64,000 nucleotides of DNA from Pseudomonas sp. GOM6. Its GTDB lineage: Bacteria; Pseudomonadota; Gammaproteobacteria; Pseudomonadales; Pseudomonadaceae. The notes beneath the pieces were generated by a model that made no database searches, was not told the origin of the DNA, and saw only the letters and a list, made by a program, of their open reading frames with translations. The stretch lies in contig NZ_JARPUS010000005.1 of assembly GCF_029537485.1 (NCBI RefSeq), positions 186,001-250,000 on the forward strand, read 5' to 3'. The number at the start of each line of letters is the position of its first letter. Positions within the stretch are counted from its first letter, which is position 1. Positions 57,786 through 64,000 of this stretch are shown here, one piece after another. Position numbers and translations under genes: made by a program.

Positions 57786-58760
57786 ATGACCATCCAAGCA
57801 GCTGAACTCACCCTGACAACTGAAGCGATCCCTTCCGACGATTTTTCTGAGGACCTGTTCTTCGGCGGAATCAAGAAGTTCATGGGCAAAACGCCTTCTG
57901 CCGACCTCTGGAAGATTGAAGCCAAGGATTTGGAGACGCTGCAGATCCTTCCAGGGCTTAATGTCCGAATCGACGATGAAGGCCTGAAAGCCCACATTCG
58001 TCAGCTTGCGGATTCGATGAAGGTTGGCGGCTACAAGATGTCGAAGCCGATCGAGGTTGCCATCCTGGATCGCAATGGAGAGCTGGGCGCATACATCACG
58101 GACGGCCATTGCCGTATAGCTGCCGTTAAGCTGGCCATCTCCGAAGGCGCAGAAATCAAGCAAATTTCCTGCGTGACCCTTCCATCGAAGGGCATGGACA
58201 TCAAGGATCTGACAGTAGGACTGATCCGCAGCAACTCCGGCAAAGACCTGACCCCTTATGAGAAGGCAATCGCCTGTAAGCGCCTGTTCAACTATGGGAT
58301 GTCAGAGGCTGAGATTGCCGAGAAAACCGGGATTACACCCGAGTACGTGGGCCTCCTGCTGGAGGCAATTAGCGCCCCCCTCAGCATCGTGGCGATGATC
58401 CAGGCTGGCGAAGTTGCCTTGAACACTGCAGTCGAGACGATGCGCAAATATGGTCCGAAAGCGGTCGAAATGCTCAAGGCCGGCCTCGTGGCATCGAAGG
58501 CTGCTGGCAAGAAGAGTGTGACTGCCTCCTTCCTGCCGGGCGCCAGCCTGGCCAAACACGTCAAGCGCCAGGCAGAGCCCCTCTACGATGCAGCTAAGGC
58601 TGTGAGCAGCGACCCTGCATTCTCCCAGCTCGGCGCTGAAACCCAGGCGTTGATCAAGGACCTGCTGAAGACTATTGCCGACAAAGAGGCGGCATCCCAG
58701 AAGAAGGCGGCTTCTCAAGTGCAGGCCGAGACCGAGGGTCAGGACCCTGCGGCAGAGTAA
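57786..58760 (+). CDS. parB-like: ParB-family partition/regulatory protein, 324 aa
   Basis: Start MTIQAAELTLTTEAIPSDDF with AAGGAAAAA upstream. ParB/sulfiredoxin core with AYITDGHCRIAAVKLAI in the position of the GxRRxxA motif, then DLTVGLIRSNSGKDLTPYEK and a helix-turn-helix (GMSEAEIAEKTGITPEYVGL). Helical C-terminus with Lys/Glu/Gln-rich tail. No ParA gene is adjacent, so it may be a KorB-like regulator or an orphan partition protein binding the iterons upstream. Confidence 0.8.
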   Translation: MTIQAAELTLTTEAIPSDDFSEDLFFGGIKKFMGKTPSADLWKIEAKDLETLQILPGLNVRIDDEGLKAHIRQLADSMKVGGYKMSKPIEVAILDRNGELGAYITDGHCRIAAVKLAISEGAEIKQISCVTLPSKGMDIKDLTVGLIRSNSGKDLTPYEKAIACKRLFNYGMSEAEIAEKTGITPEYVGLLLEAISAPLSIVAMIQAGEVALNTAVETMRKYGPKAVEMLKAGLVASKAAGKKSVTASFLPGASLAKHVKRQAEPLYDAAKAVSSDPAFSQLGAETQALIKDLLKTIADKEAASQKKAASQVQAETEGQDPAAE

Positions 58761-58818
58761 ATAGACAATCGGGGCTTTCCCCGTCCAGGAACACCAGTGG
58801 TGGTGTGCTTCAGATCTT

Positions 58819-58844
58819 AGCCCCGTTCTACGGGGCATTTTTTT
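58819..58844 (+). terminator. Rho-independent terminator of the parB-like gene
   Basis: AGCCCCG, TTCTA, CGGGGC, ATTTTTTT. Confidence 0.9.
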
Positions 58845-58864
58845 GCCCGCTCCATGGGTTTCCT

Positions 58865-58942
58865 TGTCTCAGAATATTCGTTCAATTCTCATCTATTTCG
58901 TTCTCTCACCTGAGCTAAAGCCTGTCTCATCTATTTCGTACT
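58865..58942. repeat. Three direct repeats of TCTCATCTATTTCGT type
   Basis: Full copies TCTCATCTATTTCGT at 58887 and 58925 (38 bp apart) and a looser copy (GTCTCAGAATATTCGT) near 58866. They lie between the parB terminator and the 168-residue gene, so they may be operators for the latter or a second site set for the ParB-like or another plasmid regulator. Confidence 0.5.
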
Positions 58943-59075
58943 GCGCGTGGAATCGAAGCAGGTGGGAGAGCGGAGCGGGTAGGTCTGGCCCCTTCCGGGT
59001 GCCCGAATTGCCGCCCCACCCTGGCCCGAAGATGCGAAATTGTCATGGCTGATCTGGCTGCAACTGGGGTGTGAC

Positions 59076-59582
59076 GTGCGAAAACGAAAGCAAAAGGCGC
59101 AAGGGCCGGAGGCATCGAGCCTTGGTCGTGCTATCGATACGGCCAATGTCGATGCGAAGGCTTCCGTCGATCGCTTGAAGAGTCAGCTGGTCACCTACCG
59201 CTGGTGGATTGCGCTGTTCCTGGTAGTGGCGACCGCTTGGCTTGGGCTGCGTGCCCCGAAACCCGCGGTAATGACAGAAGGTGAGGCCGCTATCTGTCGA
59301 GGCGATCTAGCCTGCTGGGTCGGGCGTTATGGGGCAAAGGGAGAGGCTGGCTGCCGTCACGTGGTTGAGGCTGCGGCTAAGAACGGGGCTGTCTGGGATG
59401 ATGAGGGCTTTGGGAAAGTCCTCACCAGGTGGCATGACCAGGGGAAAGGCAGCCTACAGCTGATTGGCGATGCAGTCAGGTTCGAGGATGACAATGGGGA
59501 CCTCACGAGAATGTCCTTTTCCTGCGTCTTCGATCCTTCGTCCAGTCGGGTGAGGCTTACCCACCTTGATCGGTCAGAATGA
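59076..59582 (+). CDS. Membrane-anchored hypothetical protein, 168 aa
   Basis: GTG start (VRKRKQKAQGPEASSLGRAI) with GGGGTG upstream; the frame opens with TTG at 59040. One membrane segment (WWIALFLVVATAWLGL) near residue 45, then a periplasmic domain with three or four cysteines (AICRGDLACWVGRYG, AGCRHVVE, SFSCVFD). Terminator follows. Function unknown. Confidence 0.6.
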   Translation: MRKRKQKAQGPEASSLGRAIDTANVDAKASVDRLKSQLVTYRWWIALFLVVATAWLGLRAPKPAVMTEGEAAICRGDLACWVGRYGAKGEAGCRHVVEAAAKNGAVWDDEGFGKVLTRWHDQGKGSLQLIGDAVRFEDDNGDLTRMSFSCVFDPSSSRVRLTHLDRSE

Positions 59583-59584
59583 AT

Positions 59585-59609
59585 AAAGCCGGCTCATGCC
59601 GGCTTTTTT
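59585..59609 (+). terminator. Rho-independent terminator
   Basis: AAAGCCGGC, TCAT, GCCGGCTTTTTT. Confidence 0.95.
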
Positions 59610-59617
59610 CCTGCTCG

Positions 59618-60082
59618 CTATACCCCTCGTTCGGCCTGCCAGATGCTGGCCCAGTCCTCTATGCCTGAGGCCAGTGCCTGCTCACTGTGGATCCAGAACC
59701 GTGCGTCCGGGGCGACTGTGACGATGAATTGCGGTCGACTCTCGCCAGTCTTTGCCAGGGCCATGGCCAGGTTGGCTGCAGTGTCGGACTCTGCCGGTGC
59801 AATGTAGAAGTCGAAAACGCCAATCACTTCAACCTCGAAGTCACCGGTTTCACCTCGCTGGATATCGAGGGTAATCGCCTCATCCCGTTGGGTCATTGCC
59901 GTGCTCAGCAGGTCGTTGAGGGCCGCTGTGCTGAAGCCGGTGAGCTTTGTGCCCAGCTGCAGGTTCATCGACATTCGCCGTACGAAAGGATTTTCGCTAG
60001 CCAGCCATGGCTGGGGGTCGAAGTAGAATCCATCGCTCATGTGCAGATAGTTCCGGTCTGTATCGAGGAGGTTGAAATTCAC
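59618..60082 (-). CDS. Hypothetical protein, 154 aa
   Basis: GTG start with AAGGACACC upstream. Soluble alpha/beta protein (FSTAALNDLLSTAMTQRDEA, VEVIGVFDFYIAPAESDTA, PQFIVTVAPDARFWIHSEQA). Upstream gene 60136-60585 is on the same strand, 53 bases away. Function unknown. Confidence 0.6.
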   Translation of the reverse strand: MNFNLLDTDRNYLHMSDGFYFDPQPWLASENPFVRRMSMNLQLGTKLTGFSTAALNDLLSTAMTQRDEAITLDIQRGETGDFEVEVIGVFDFYIAPAESDTAANLAMALAKTGESRPQFIVTVAPDARFWIHSEQALASGIEDWASIWQAERGV

Positions 60083-60135
60083 GTGGTGTCCTTGCGGAGC
60101 TAGCCCCGCCCAAAATCTTTGATCGTGTGGTCGAT

Positions 60136-60585
60136 TCAGAACATCGCCAGTTGTTCGCCGGCGGCAGAACGCGCTTTAAGGCAGGTGGCCAGCTGTTCTC
60201 GCAGGAATGGGATCATCGTCTTGCCGAAGGCTATGTGGCTGCCAAGGATCAGCAGTGGCGAGCGGACAGCCATCACCGGATCACAATTGCCGTTGTAGGC
60301 AATCTCCAGGTCGGTAAGGGCAGACAGGCCTTCGGTCATGATCTTGGAGTACCGGGCAAAGTCCTTTCGGTACCGCTCTTCCTCGCCTTCAAGGCGGACC
60401 TTGAGCGCTTTGATGCGCTGATCCAGATCGGAGGGAAACTCCGTGATGTAGCGCTCTGGCTCGCAGGTAAGGCTCGCTTCGATGTCATTGGCCGGCTGAA
60501 ACTCGCTAGCCATGTAGGCGGAAAGCGCCTTGGCGTCATGAGAGGCACGGACTTGGTCAGCAAGGTTTTTCATTCGGTCGGTCAT
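60136..60585 (-). CDS. Hypothetical helical protein, 149 aa
   Basis: Starts MTDRMKNLADQVRASHDAKA. Helical throughout (LDQRIKALKVRLEGEEERYR), coiled-coil-like centre, C-terminal helix LREQLATCLKARSAAGEQLA. SD weak. Function unknown. Confidence 0.55.
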   Translation of the reverse strand: MTDRMKNLADQVRASHDAKALSAYMASEFQPANDIEASLTCEPERYITEFPSDLDQRIKALKVRLEGEEERYRKDFARYSKIMTEGLSALTDLEIAYNGNCDPVMAVRSPLLILGSHIAFGKTMIPFLREQLATCLKARSAAGEQLAMF

Positions 60586-60757
60586 GGTCTCAGTCCCGAT
60601 TCACTGACTTCATCTTGACCTGGTCTGGAGAGATGCAAGAGCCTTGAACACCACTGCTCCTGGGCATTAGACTTGTTCAAACCATGTGCTCACGCACTTT
60701 GAATCTCTCAACAGGCATGCCGCCTGTTGATTGATGGCAACCTCGGTTGCTCTCTTA

Positions 60758-60843
60758 GCTGCTCAGCAGCACTTCTTAAACCCTTCGGGACTTCAAACGT
60801 CCCGGTCGGGGCGTGCGATTTCCCTCCATTCTGGAGTCGCACA
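60758..60843 (+). promoter_or_regulatory. Recurrent three-hairpin leader RNA (copy B)
   Basis: GCTGC-TCA-GCAGC (60758-60770), ACTTCTTAAACCCTT linker, CGGGAC/GTCCCG (60786-60804), GTCGGGG. A long final hairpin GTGCGA...TCGCAC (60813-60842) has inner CTCCA/TGGAG hiding the SD of the gene at 60844. Confidence 0.65.
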
Positions 60844-61197
60844 ATGTCTACCTCACAACCTTTCACCACTACCGTGCTTCAACTCGGGCCGTCCCGCTTT
60901 GACATGGGTGGTCGATCCCTGCCGAAGTTCCTCAGTGAAACCGATCAGAGCATTAGCCCTGGTTTGGCGAAGCGTCTAATTGCTTACGCAAGCAGCGCTA
61001 TGGAGGACGCTGGGTTTCTGTCTGCGGTGGCCGGTTGGTCTATCAATGTCTACACGATGGATGCAGATGAACGGCCAGCCGATCGCTCTTACTGCGTCCG
61101 CTGGACTAACGCTCAAGGGGGCGCCTTGGAGGTTATAGGCATCCTCACCAGCAAAGGCTGGCCATCGCTCAACCATGGCATTGTCGTTGGTGATTAA
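60844..61197 (+). CDS. Hypothetical protein controlled by leader B, 117 aa
   Basis: Starts MSTSQPFTTTVLQLGPSRFD, with SPGLAKRLIAYASSAMEDAG and GWSINVYTMDADERPADRSY. Thirty bases before the next gene. Function unknown; shares the leader class with other orphans. Confidence 0.6.
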   Translation: MSTSQPFTTTVLQLGPSRFDMGGRSLPKFLSETDQSISPGLAKRLIAYASSAMEDAGFLSAVAGWSINVYTMDADERPADRSYCVRWTNAQGGALEVIGILTSKGWPSLNHGIVVGD

Positions 61198-61227
61198 CTT
61201 CAACCTTCCTACTCCCGGAGCACCTCT

Positions 61228-61518
61228 ATGAGCTTCAGAAACTCCTGCCGTATAGGCTCATTCGCTACTGCGCCGTTCGTCATTGCTTCAACAAGTCGTG
61301 GCGAAAAAGCTGTGTCCTCGGAGGAGGTGTCAGAGCTGAATGCTTTGTACAAGTCTTCTGGATACACCCATCGGATCGAGGCCTGGAAGCAAGCCCCCAA
61401 GCGGGGTGAGGTCCAGATTGCGATTTGGATGGTTGAGCCAAACGAAGACCTGATACGTCGGCAGCTTTTCATGGCCGGCTGTACAGATTTCACACGCGCA
61501 ACGTCCACACTGCTGTAA
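61228..61518 (+). CDS. Hypothetical protein, 96 aa, paralogue of the next gene's C-terminus
   Basis: Starts MSFRNSCRIGSFATAPFVIA. The C-terminal half (YTHRIEAWKQAP, EVQIAIWMVEPNEDLIRRQL) aligns with the C-terminus of the 188-residue protein at 61602 (FTHRIDAWIHPA, YQVSIWMVNPTEKDIHKEL). Function unknown. Confidence 0.6.
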   Translation: MSFRNSCRIGSFATAPFVIASTSRGEKAVSSEEVSELNALYKSSGYTHRIEAWKQAPKRGEVQIAIWMVEPNEDLIRRQLFMAGCTDFTRATSTLL

Positions 61519-61520
61519 AA

Positions 61521-61601
61521 GAGGATTTCCTCGTAAAACCACCCTCGCGGGCCCCTATCCCGCTGGGGCTAGGGGGCCGTCTAAAACACGGAGATACCCC
61601 T
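61521..61601 (+). promoter_or_regulatory. Recurrent three-hairpin leader RNA (copy D)
   Basis: GAGGA-TT-TCCTC (61521-61532), AAAACCACCCTC linker, GCGGG/CCCGC (61547-61563), TGGGG. TAGGGG (61570-61575) pairs with CCCCTA (61597-61602), closing a loop that contains the GGAG SD and the A of the start codon. Confidence 0.6.
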
Positions 61602-62168
61602 ATGAAACTCGAAAAGAACACCGTCCTAACTGGCGAACTGACTGGCCCTGAGGGTATGCAGCCCGCTCCATTCAAGGCTGAGATATCGCCATGTAGCTGG
61701 ATGTATCCAGGCTACGGCCTTCAGTTCCGTGTTGAGCTTGAAAGTGGTGATTGGACGATGGTTACCAATAAAGCGATCCTCTTTGATGATGCTGAAGAGA
61801 GCCACGCGATGGCCTTGATTCAGGAGCTCAAGGTTTGTCCATGTAAAAAGTGTTCTCAACCTGCTTTCGATCCGTCGACCTGCTTGTCGAACCGGGGCGG
61901 AGTCTGTGAGCGCTGTTTCCTCAAGCAGCTTCGAGCTGAGTGTGAAGCTGAGCAAGCAAAGGAGGAGCAAAAGCTGAAGCGAAAGGATGCTCGACTGAAA
62001 AAGCAGGGCTTCACTCACCGCATTGATGCATGGATCCATCCCGCCAGCGGTGGTGATGACTACCAGGTGTCAATCTGGATGGTTAACCCGACCGAAAAGG
62101 ACATCCATAAGGAACTACGCAAGCTCGAATCTTGCGAAGTAAACGATTTCAAGAAGATCGAGCTTTAA
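61602..62168 (+). CDS. Zinc-ribbon-containing hypothetical protein, 188 aa
   Basis: Starts MKLEKNTVLTGELTGPEGMQ. Residues about 75-105 hold CPCKKCSQ and CERCF, a zinc-ribbon pair. A Lys/Glu-rich linker (EAEQAKEEQKLKRKDARLKK) joins the THRIDAW domain shared with the 96-residue upstream protein. Under control of leader D. Function unknown. Confidence 0.6.
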   Translation: MKLEKNTVLTGELTGPEGMQPAPFKAEISPCSWMYPGYGLQFRVELESGDWTMVTNKAILFDDAEESHAMALIQELKVCPCKKCSQPAFDPSTCLSNRGGVCERCFLKQLRAECEAEQAKEEQKLKRKDARLKKQGFTHRIDAWIHPASGGDDYQVSIWMVNPTEKDIHKELRKLESCEVNDFKKIEL

Positions 62169-62172
62169 CCTA

Positions 62173-62236
62173 ACCCACCCTCTTGGGGCACGCTGCCCCT
62201 TTGGGGTGGTGTGCTCCAGCAAGCCTGGAGTTCCAC
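62173..62236 (+). promoter_or_regulatory. Recurrent leader RNA (copy F)
   Basis: AACCCACCCTC linker, GGGGCA-CGC-TGCCCC (62185-62199), TTTGGGG, then CTCCAG-CAAGC-CTGGAG (62214-62230) enclosing the SD GGAG of the gene at 62237. The first hairpin of the class is not evident. Confidence 0.5.
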
Positions 62237-63022
62237 ATGAATGCCAAACAGAACGCCCTGCCTCGTGCAGGTGATGCAGTAATCCTCACCGGCGACTACG
62301 CCGGCGCGGTGCCGGGTGACATCGGCGTTATCGGCGGCAGTTTTCGCGGTGGTAACAACGATCTGACGTTTAACTACCGGGCGTTTCGCACTGATATGTA
62401 TGTCAGTTGCGGTGGCGGCCCTGGCCTCTTCAATGTCCCTGATCTCCATCCCACCGGGTTGACCACTAAGGTCAATTTTTGGCGTTGGAAAAATGGGATG
62501 GCTGGCGCTGGTAATGGCGAGGAGTTCGTCCTGGAAGTCCCTTTGTGGGAGTACAAGGGGGAAGGTCCAGCGCTTTACTGGAAGTCGGAGGAGGTGACCG
62601 TTGAGCGTCTTCTGGCTGACAAGAAGCAGGCGCTCAGTACCGAACGTGAGTTCTGGTTCCCTGAAGAATACGCATGGGGTGATGTGTACCGCGGCGGATT
62701 TTGTGTAACTCGCTGCGGCAACCGCCCTAGCGATGACTACATGGGGCGGATTCTCAAAAACGCCTACCTGAAGCGCAAGCTTTTAACAGTGCTGTGCCAT
62801 ATCGCCCCCCAGGGCGTTGGTTACATGTTCACCGTCCAGCTCAATGGCGGCGCTTTCACTGCCTTCCGGACCAGGTTGGAACTGGATGCGTGGATGAAGG
62901 CCTACGCTCTTGAGGTGGTCGCTGAAGAAAATCATCTGGGCCTCGATACCCTGGTAGTTGTTCCCAATGCCAAGGTTGAGTCCTGGCAACCCCTTCGTCA
63001 TGAGGCGATCGCGGTTGATTGA
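62237..63022 (+). CDS. Hypothetical protein, 261 aa
   Basis: Starts MNAKQNALPRAGDAVILTGD. Beta-rich N-terminus (GAVPGDIGVIGGSFRGGNND), then WRWKNGMAGAGNGEEFVLEV and a C-terminal alpha/beta part (FRTRLELDAWMKAYALEVV). Soluble. Leader F controls it; a terminator follows. Function unknown. Confidence 0.6.
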   Translation: MNAKQNALPRAGDAVILTGDYAGAVPGDIGVIGGSFRGGNNDLTFNYRAFRTDMYVSCGGGPGLFNVPDLHPTGLTTKVNFWRWKNGMAGAGNGEEFVLEVPLWEYKGEGPALYWKSEEVTVERLLADKKQALSTEREFWFPEEYAWGDVYRGGFCVTRCGNRPSDDYMGRILKNAYLKRKLLTVLCHIAPQGVGYMFTVQLNGGAFTAFRTRLELDAWMKAYALEVVAEENHLGLDTLVVVPNAKVESWQPLRHEAIAVD

Positions 63023-63028
63023 CCCTAG

Positions 63029-63059
63029 AATGGCACCCTCACCGGGTGCCATTTTTTTT
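63029..63059 (+). terminator. Rho-independent terminator
   Basis: AATGGCACCC, TCAC, CGGGTGCCA, then TTTTTTTT. Confidence 0.95.
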
Positions 63060-63088
63060 GGCCCCATGACCCCATCGAGGGCTTCGCA

Positions 63089-63712
63089 ATGTGCAGTCAT
63101 TACGAGGGTCCAACTGCCGACCGTATTCATCACGCGTTCGGTATACGGCCGGACGGTCCGGTCCAAACTGACCTCTGGCCAGGCCATCGGGGCTACTACC
63201 TCACGTCAGGTGGCGACTCTGGTGGACTGTCTGTCTCCACTGGCACATTCGGCCTGCTGCCGCACTGGGCGAAGGATGTAAAGCTGGCGAGGCGCACCTA
63301 CAACTGCAGAAGCGAAACTGCAGCCGAGAAACCCTCTTTCCGGGCCGCATGGCGGCAGGCCAGGCACTGCATCATCCCTGCAGAGGCGATCTATGAGCCT
63401 GACTGGCGATCGGGCAAGTCCACCCCGACCAGGATTACTCGCCGTGATGGCGGCCTCATCCTGATTGCCGGCTTATGGGAGTCATGGTCGGACGCGGAAG
63501 GACTTCAGGTGAACTCGTACACGATGCTGACGATAAATGCCGACCAGCACGATCTGATGAGGCACTACCACCGGCCTGAGGATGAGAAACGGATGGTTGT
63601 CATGCTCGCTTCTGGCGCTATCCAGGATTGGCTGACGGTGCCCGCAGGTGAGAGCGCCGCCTTTCTGCGCCAATACCCCGCTGAGCGCCTGCAGGCTGAG
63701 GCCACCGGCTAG
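63089..63712 (+). CDS. yedK-like: SRAP/HMCES-family (YedK-like) protein, 207 aa
   Basis: Begins MCSHYEGP; Cys2 is the nucleophile that crosslinks to abasic sites in single-stranded DNA. Further SRAP blocks: YNCRSETAAEKPSFR, CIIPAEAIYEP (glutamate) and TMLTINADQHDLMRHYHRPE (histidine). Length is typical. Protects ssDNA gaps from abasic-site breakage; useful for conjugating plasmids. Confidence 0.9.
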   Translation: MCSHYEGPTADRIHHAFGIRPDGPVQTDLWPGHRGYYLTSGGDSGGLSVSTGTFGLLPHWAKDVKLARRTYNCRSETAAEKPSFRAAWRQARHCIIPAEAIYEPDWRSGKSTPTRITRRDGGLILIAGLWESWSDAEGLQVNSYTMLTINADQHDLMRHYHRPEDEKRMVVMLASGAIQDWLTVPAGESAAFLRQYPAERLQAEATG

Positions 63713-63726
63713 CTACGCTGACTGCT

Positions 63727-63850
63727 TCAGCGATCCGTGAGCGCCAGAATGATGTTTGCCACATGAGCCGCGGCTGGGCCAAAGCGGAAGCTCTCAGTGA
63801 GGTAGTGGGTTTCTGCCCTGGCAAGCCAGTTCGCTCGCAACCCCGGTCTC
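63727..63850 (-). pseudogene. Possible UvrD-type helicase fragment
   Basis: A short minus-strand frame ending TGA at 63727 reads AETHYLTESFRFGPAAAHVA, then NIILALTDR, which closely matches the SFRFGP block of UvrD/PcrA-like helicases. It overlaps the end of the neighbouring partial gene in another frame and has no start, so it is probably a remnant. Confidence 0.4.
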
Positions 63851-64000
63851 GATGTAGATTGCGCCCCAGTGGGGGTCCATCACTCTTGTTAGGTGTGGTA
63901 ACTCCACATGCTGTGAGAGCTCATGCCAGTCGCTGTAAAAGTGCCCCTGGGCATCGGGCTTTCGGCTACCCATAAGCCACACGCCACCTCGTTGCTTGTC
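63794..64000 (-). CDS. Partial hypothetical protein running off the right edge
   Basis: Minus-strand frame open to the window end: GSRKPDAQGHFYSDWHELSQ, then LTRVMDPHWGAIYIETGVAS and stop after NPLPH at 63794. Only the C-terminus is visible. A region of the helicase-like fragment overlaps its last part in another frame. Function unknown. Confidence 0.5.
   Translation of the reverse strand, partial: DKQRGGVWLMGSRKPDAQGHFYSDWHELSQHVELPHLTRVMDPHWGAIYIETGVASELACQGRNPLPH

Noticed and set aside
1..64000. CRISPR arrays, tRNA or rRNA genes
   Set aside because: No regularly spaced identical repeats with unique spacers and no tRNA cloverleaf-like or rRNA sequence was recognised on reading.

Overview
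The window looks like part of a large Pseudomonas plasmid (accessory replicon) rather than core chromosome. Seen in the sequence: moderately high GC, good Shine-Dalgarno (SD) sequences before most starts, many short orphan genes on both strands, no rRNA, tRNA or housekeeping operon, and a cargo typical of big conjugative plasmids. That cargo includes a ParB-family partition/regulatory protein beside an iteron array, a KlaA/TelA/KlaC-like tellurite/kil operon, an MvaT-family xenogeneic silencer and a YejK/NdpA-family nucleoid protein. MvaT proteins are essentially confined to Pseudomonadaceae, which is the best taxonomic clue. No replication initiator or conjugation gene lies in the window, so the incompatibility group cannot be assigned.

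Layout. 1-6100: mostly hypothetical genes (cold-shock-domain membrane protein, DUF5623 protein, DUF3841 protein). 6110-6770: a gene-free stretch with many hairpins and a strong terminator, read here as a candidate structured non-coding RNA, followed by what resembles the end of an IS21-type element. 6776-12510: orphan genes, including a 668-residue/184-residue two-gene unit and an MmcB-like nuclease-fold protein. 12684-15420: a tightly coupled operon for a small winged-helix protein, a frameshifted C39-like peptidase and both exonuclease VII subunits. 16000-24700: a tandem-95/cadherin-like surface protein, a decayed ERCC4-type nuclease gene, a tandem ribbon-helix-helix protein, a YkgJ-type cysteine-cluster protein, an NfeD/SPFH membrane pair and a DUF262 protein. 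24895-28934: three consecutive lipoproteins, the last with a pre-toxin-like C-terminal region. 32583-35396: AT-rich secreted repeat proteins next to the MvaT homologue. 35866-38805: klaABC-like operon. 39385-53700: many orphan genes, an HD-domain protein, a DUF6283 protein and a lone PAPS-reductase/PP-loop protein. 53784-64000: GNAT, SLOG/cpYpsA-like protein, YejK-like protein, the iteron region and ParB-like gene, a cluster of leader-controlled orphan genes, and a SRAP/HMCES-type DNA-damage protein at the right end.

The most unusual signal is a recurrent RNA leader. At least six loci (before the genes at 30403, 39561, 53064, 60844, 61602 and 62237; a seventh, weaker, before 48115) carry a similar 5' untranslated region. 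It has a first small hairpin, a conserved ACCC-type linker, a second C/G-rich hairpin whose stem changes sequence while keeping its pairing, a G-rich segment, and a last hairpin that pairs with or encloses the Shine-Dalgarno sequence of the next gene. This suggests one shared translational control device governing a dispersed regulon of unknown proteins. Together with the structured RNA at 6167-6625, RNA-level regulation appears to be a theme of this plasmid.

Genes likely work in modules: nucleoid proteins (MvaT-like and YejK-like) to silence and package the plasmid; ParB-like protein with iterons for maintenance; ExoVII, SRAP and nuclease-fold proteins for DNA processing; Kla/Tel for tellurite/phage-type resistance; and lipoproteins and secreted repeat proteins at the cell surface. 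All functions are inferred from sequence reading alone.
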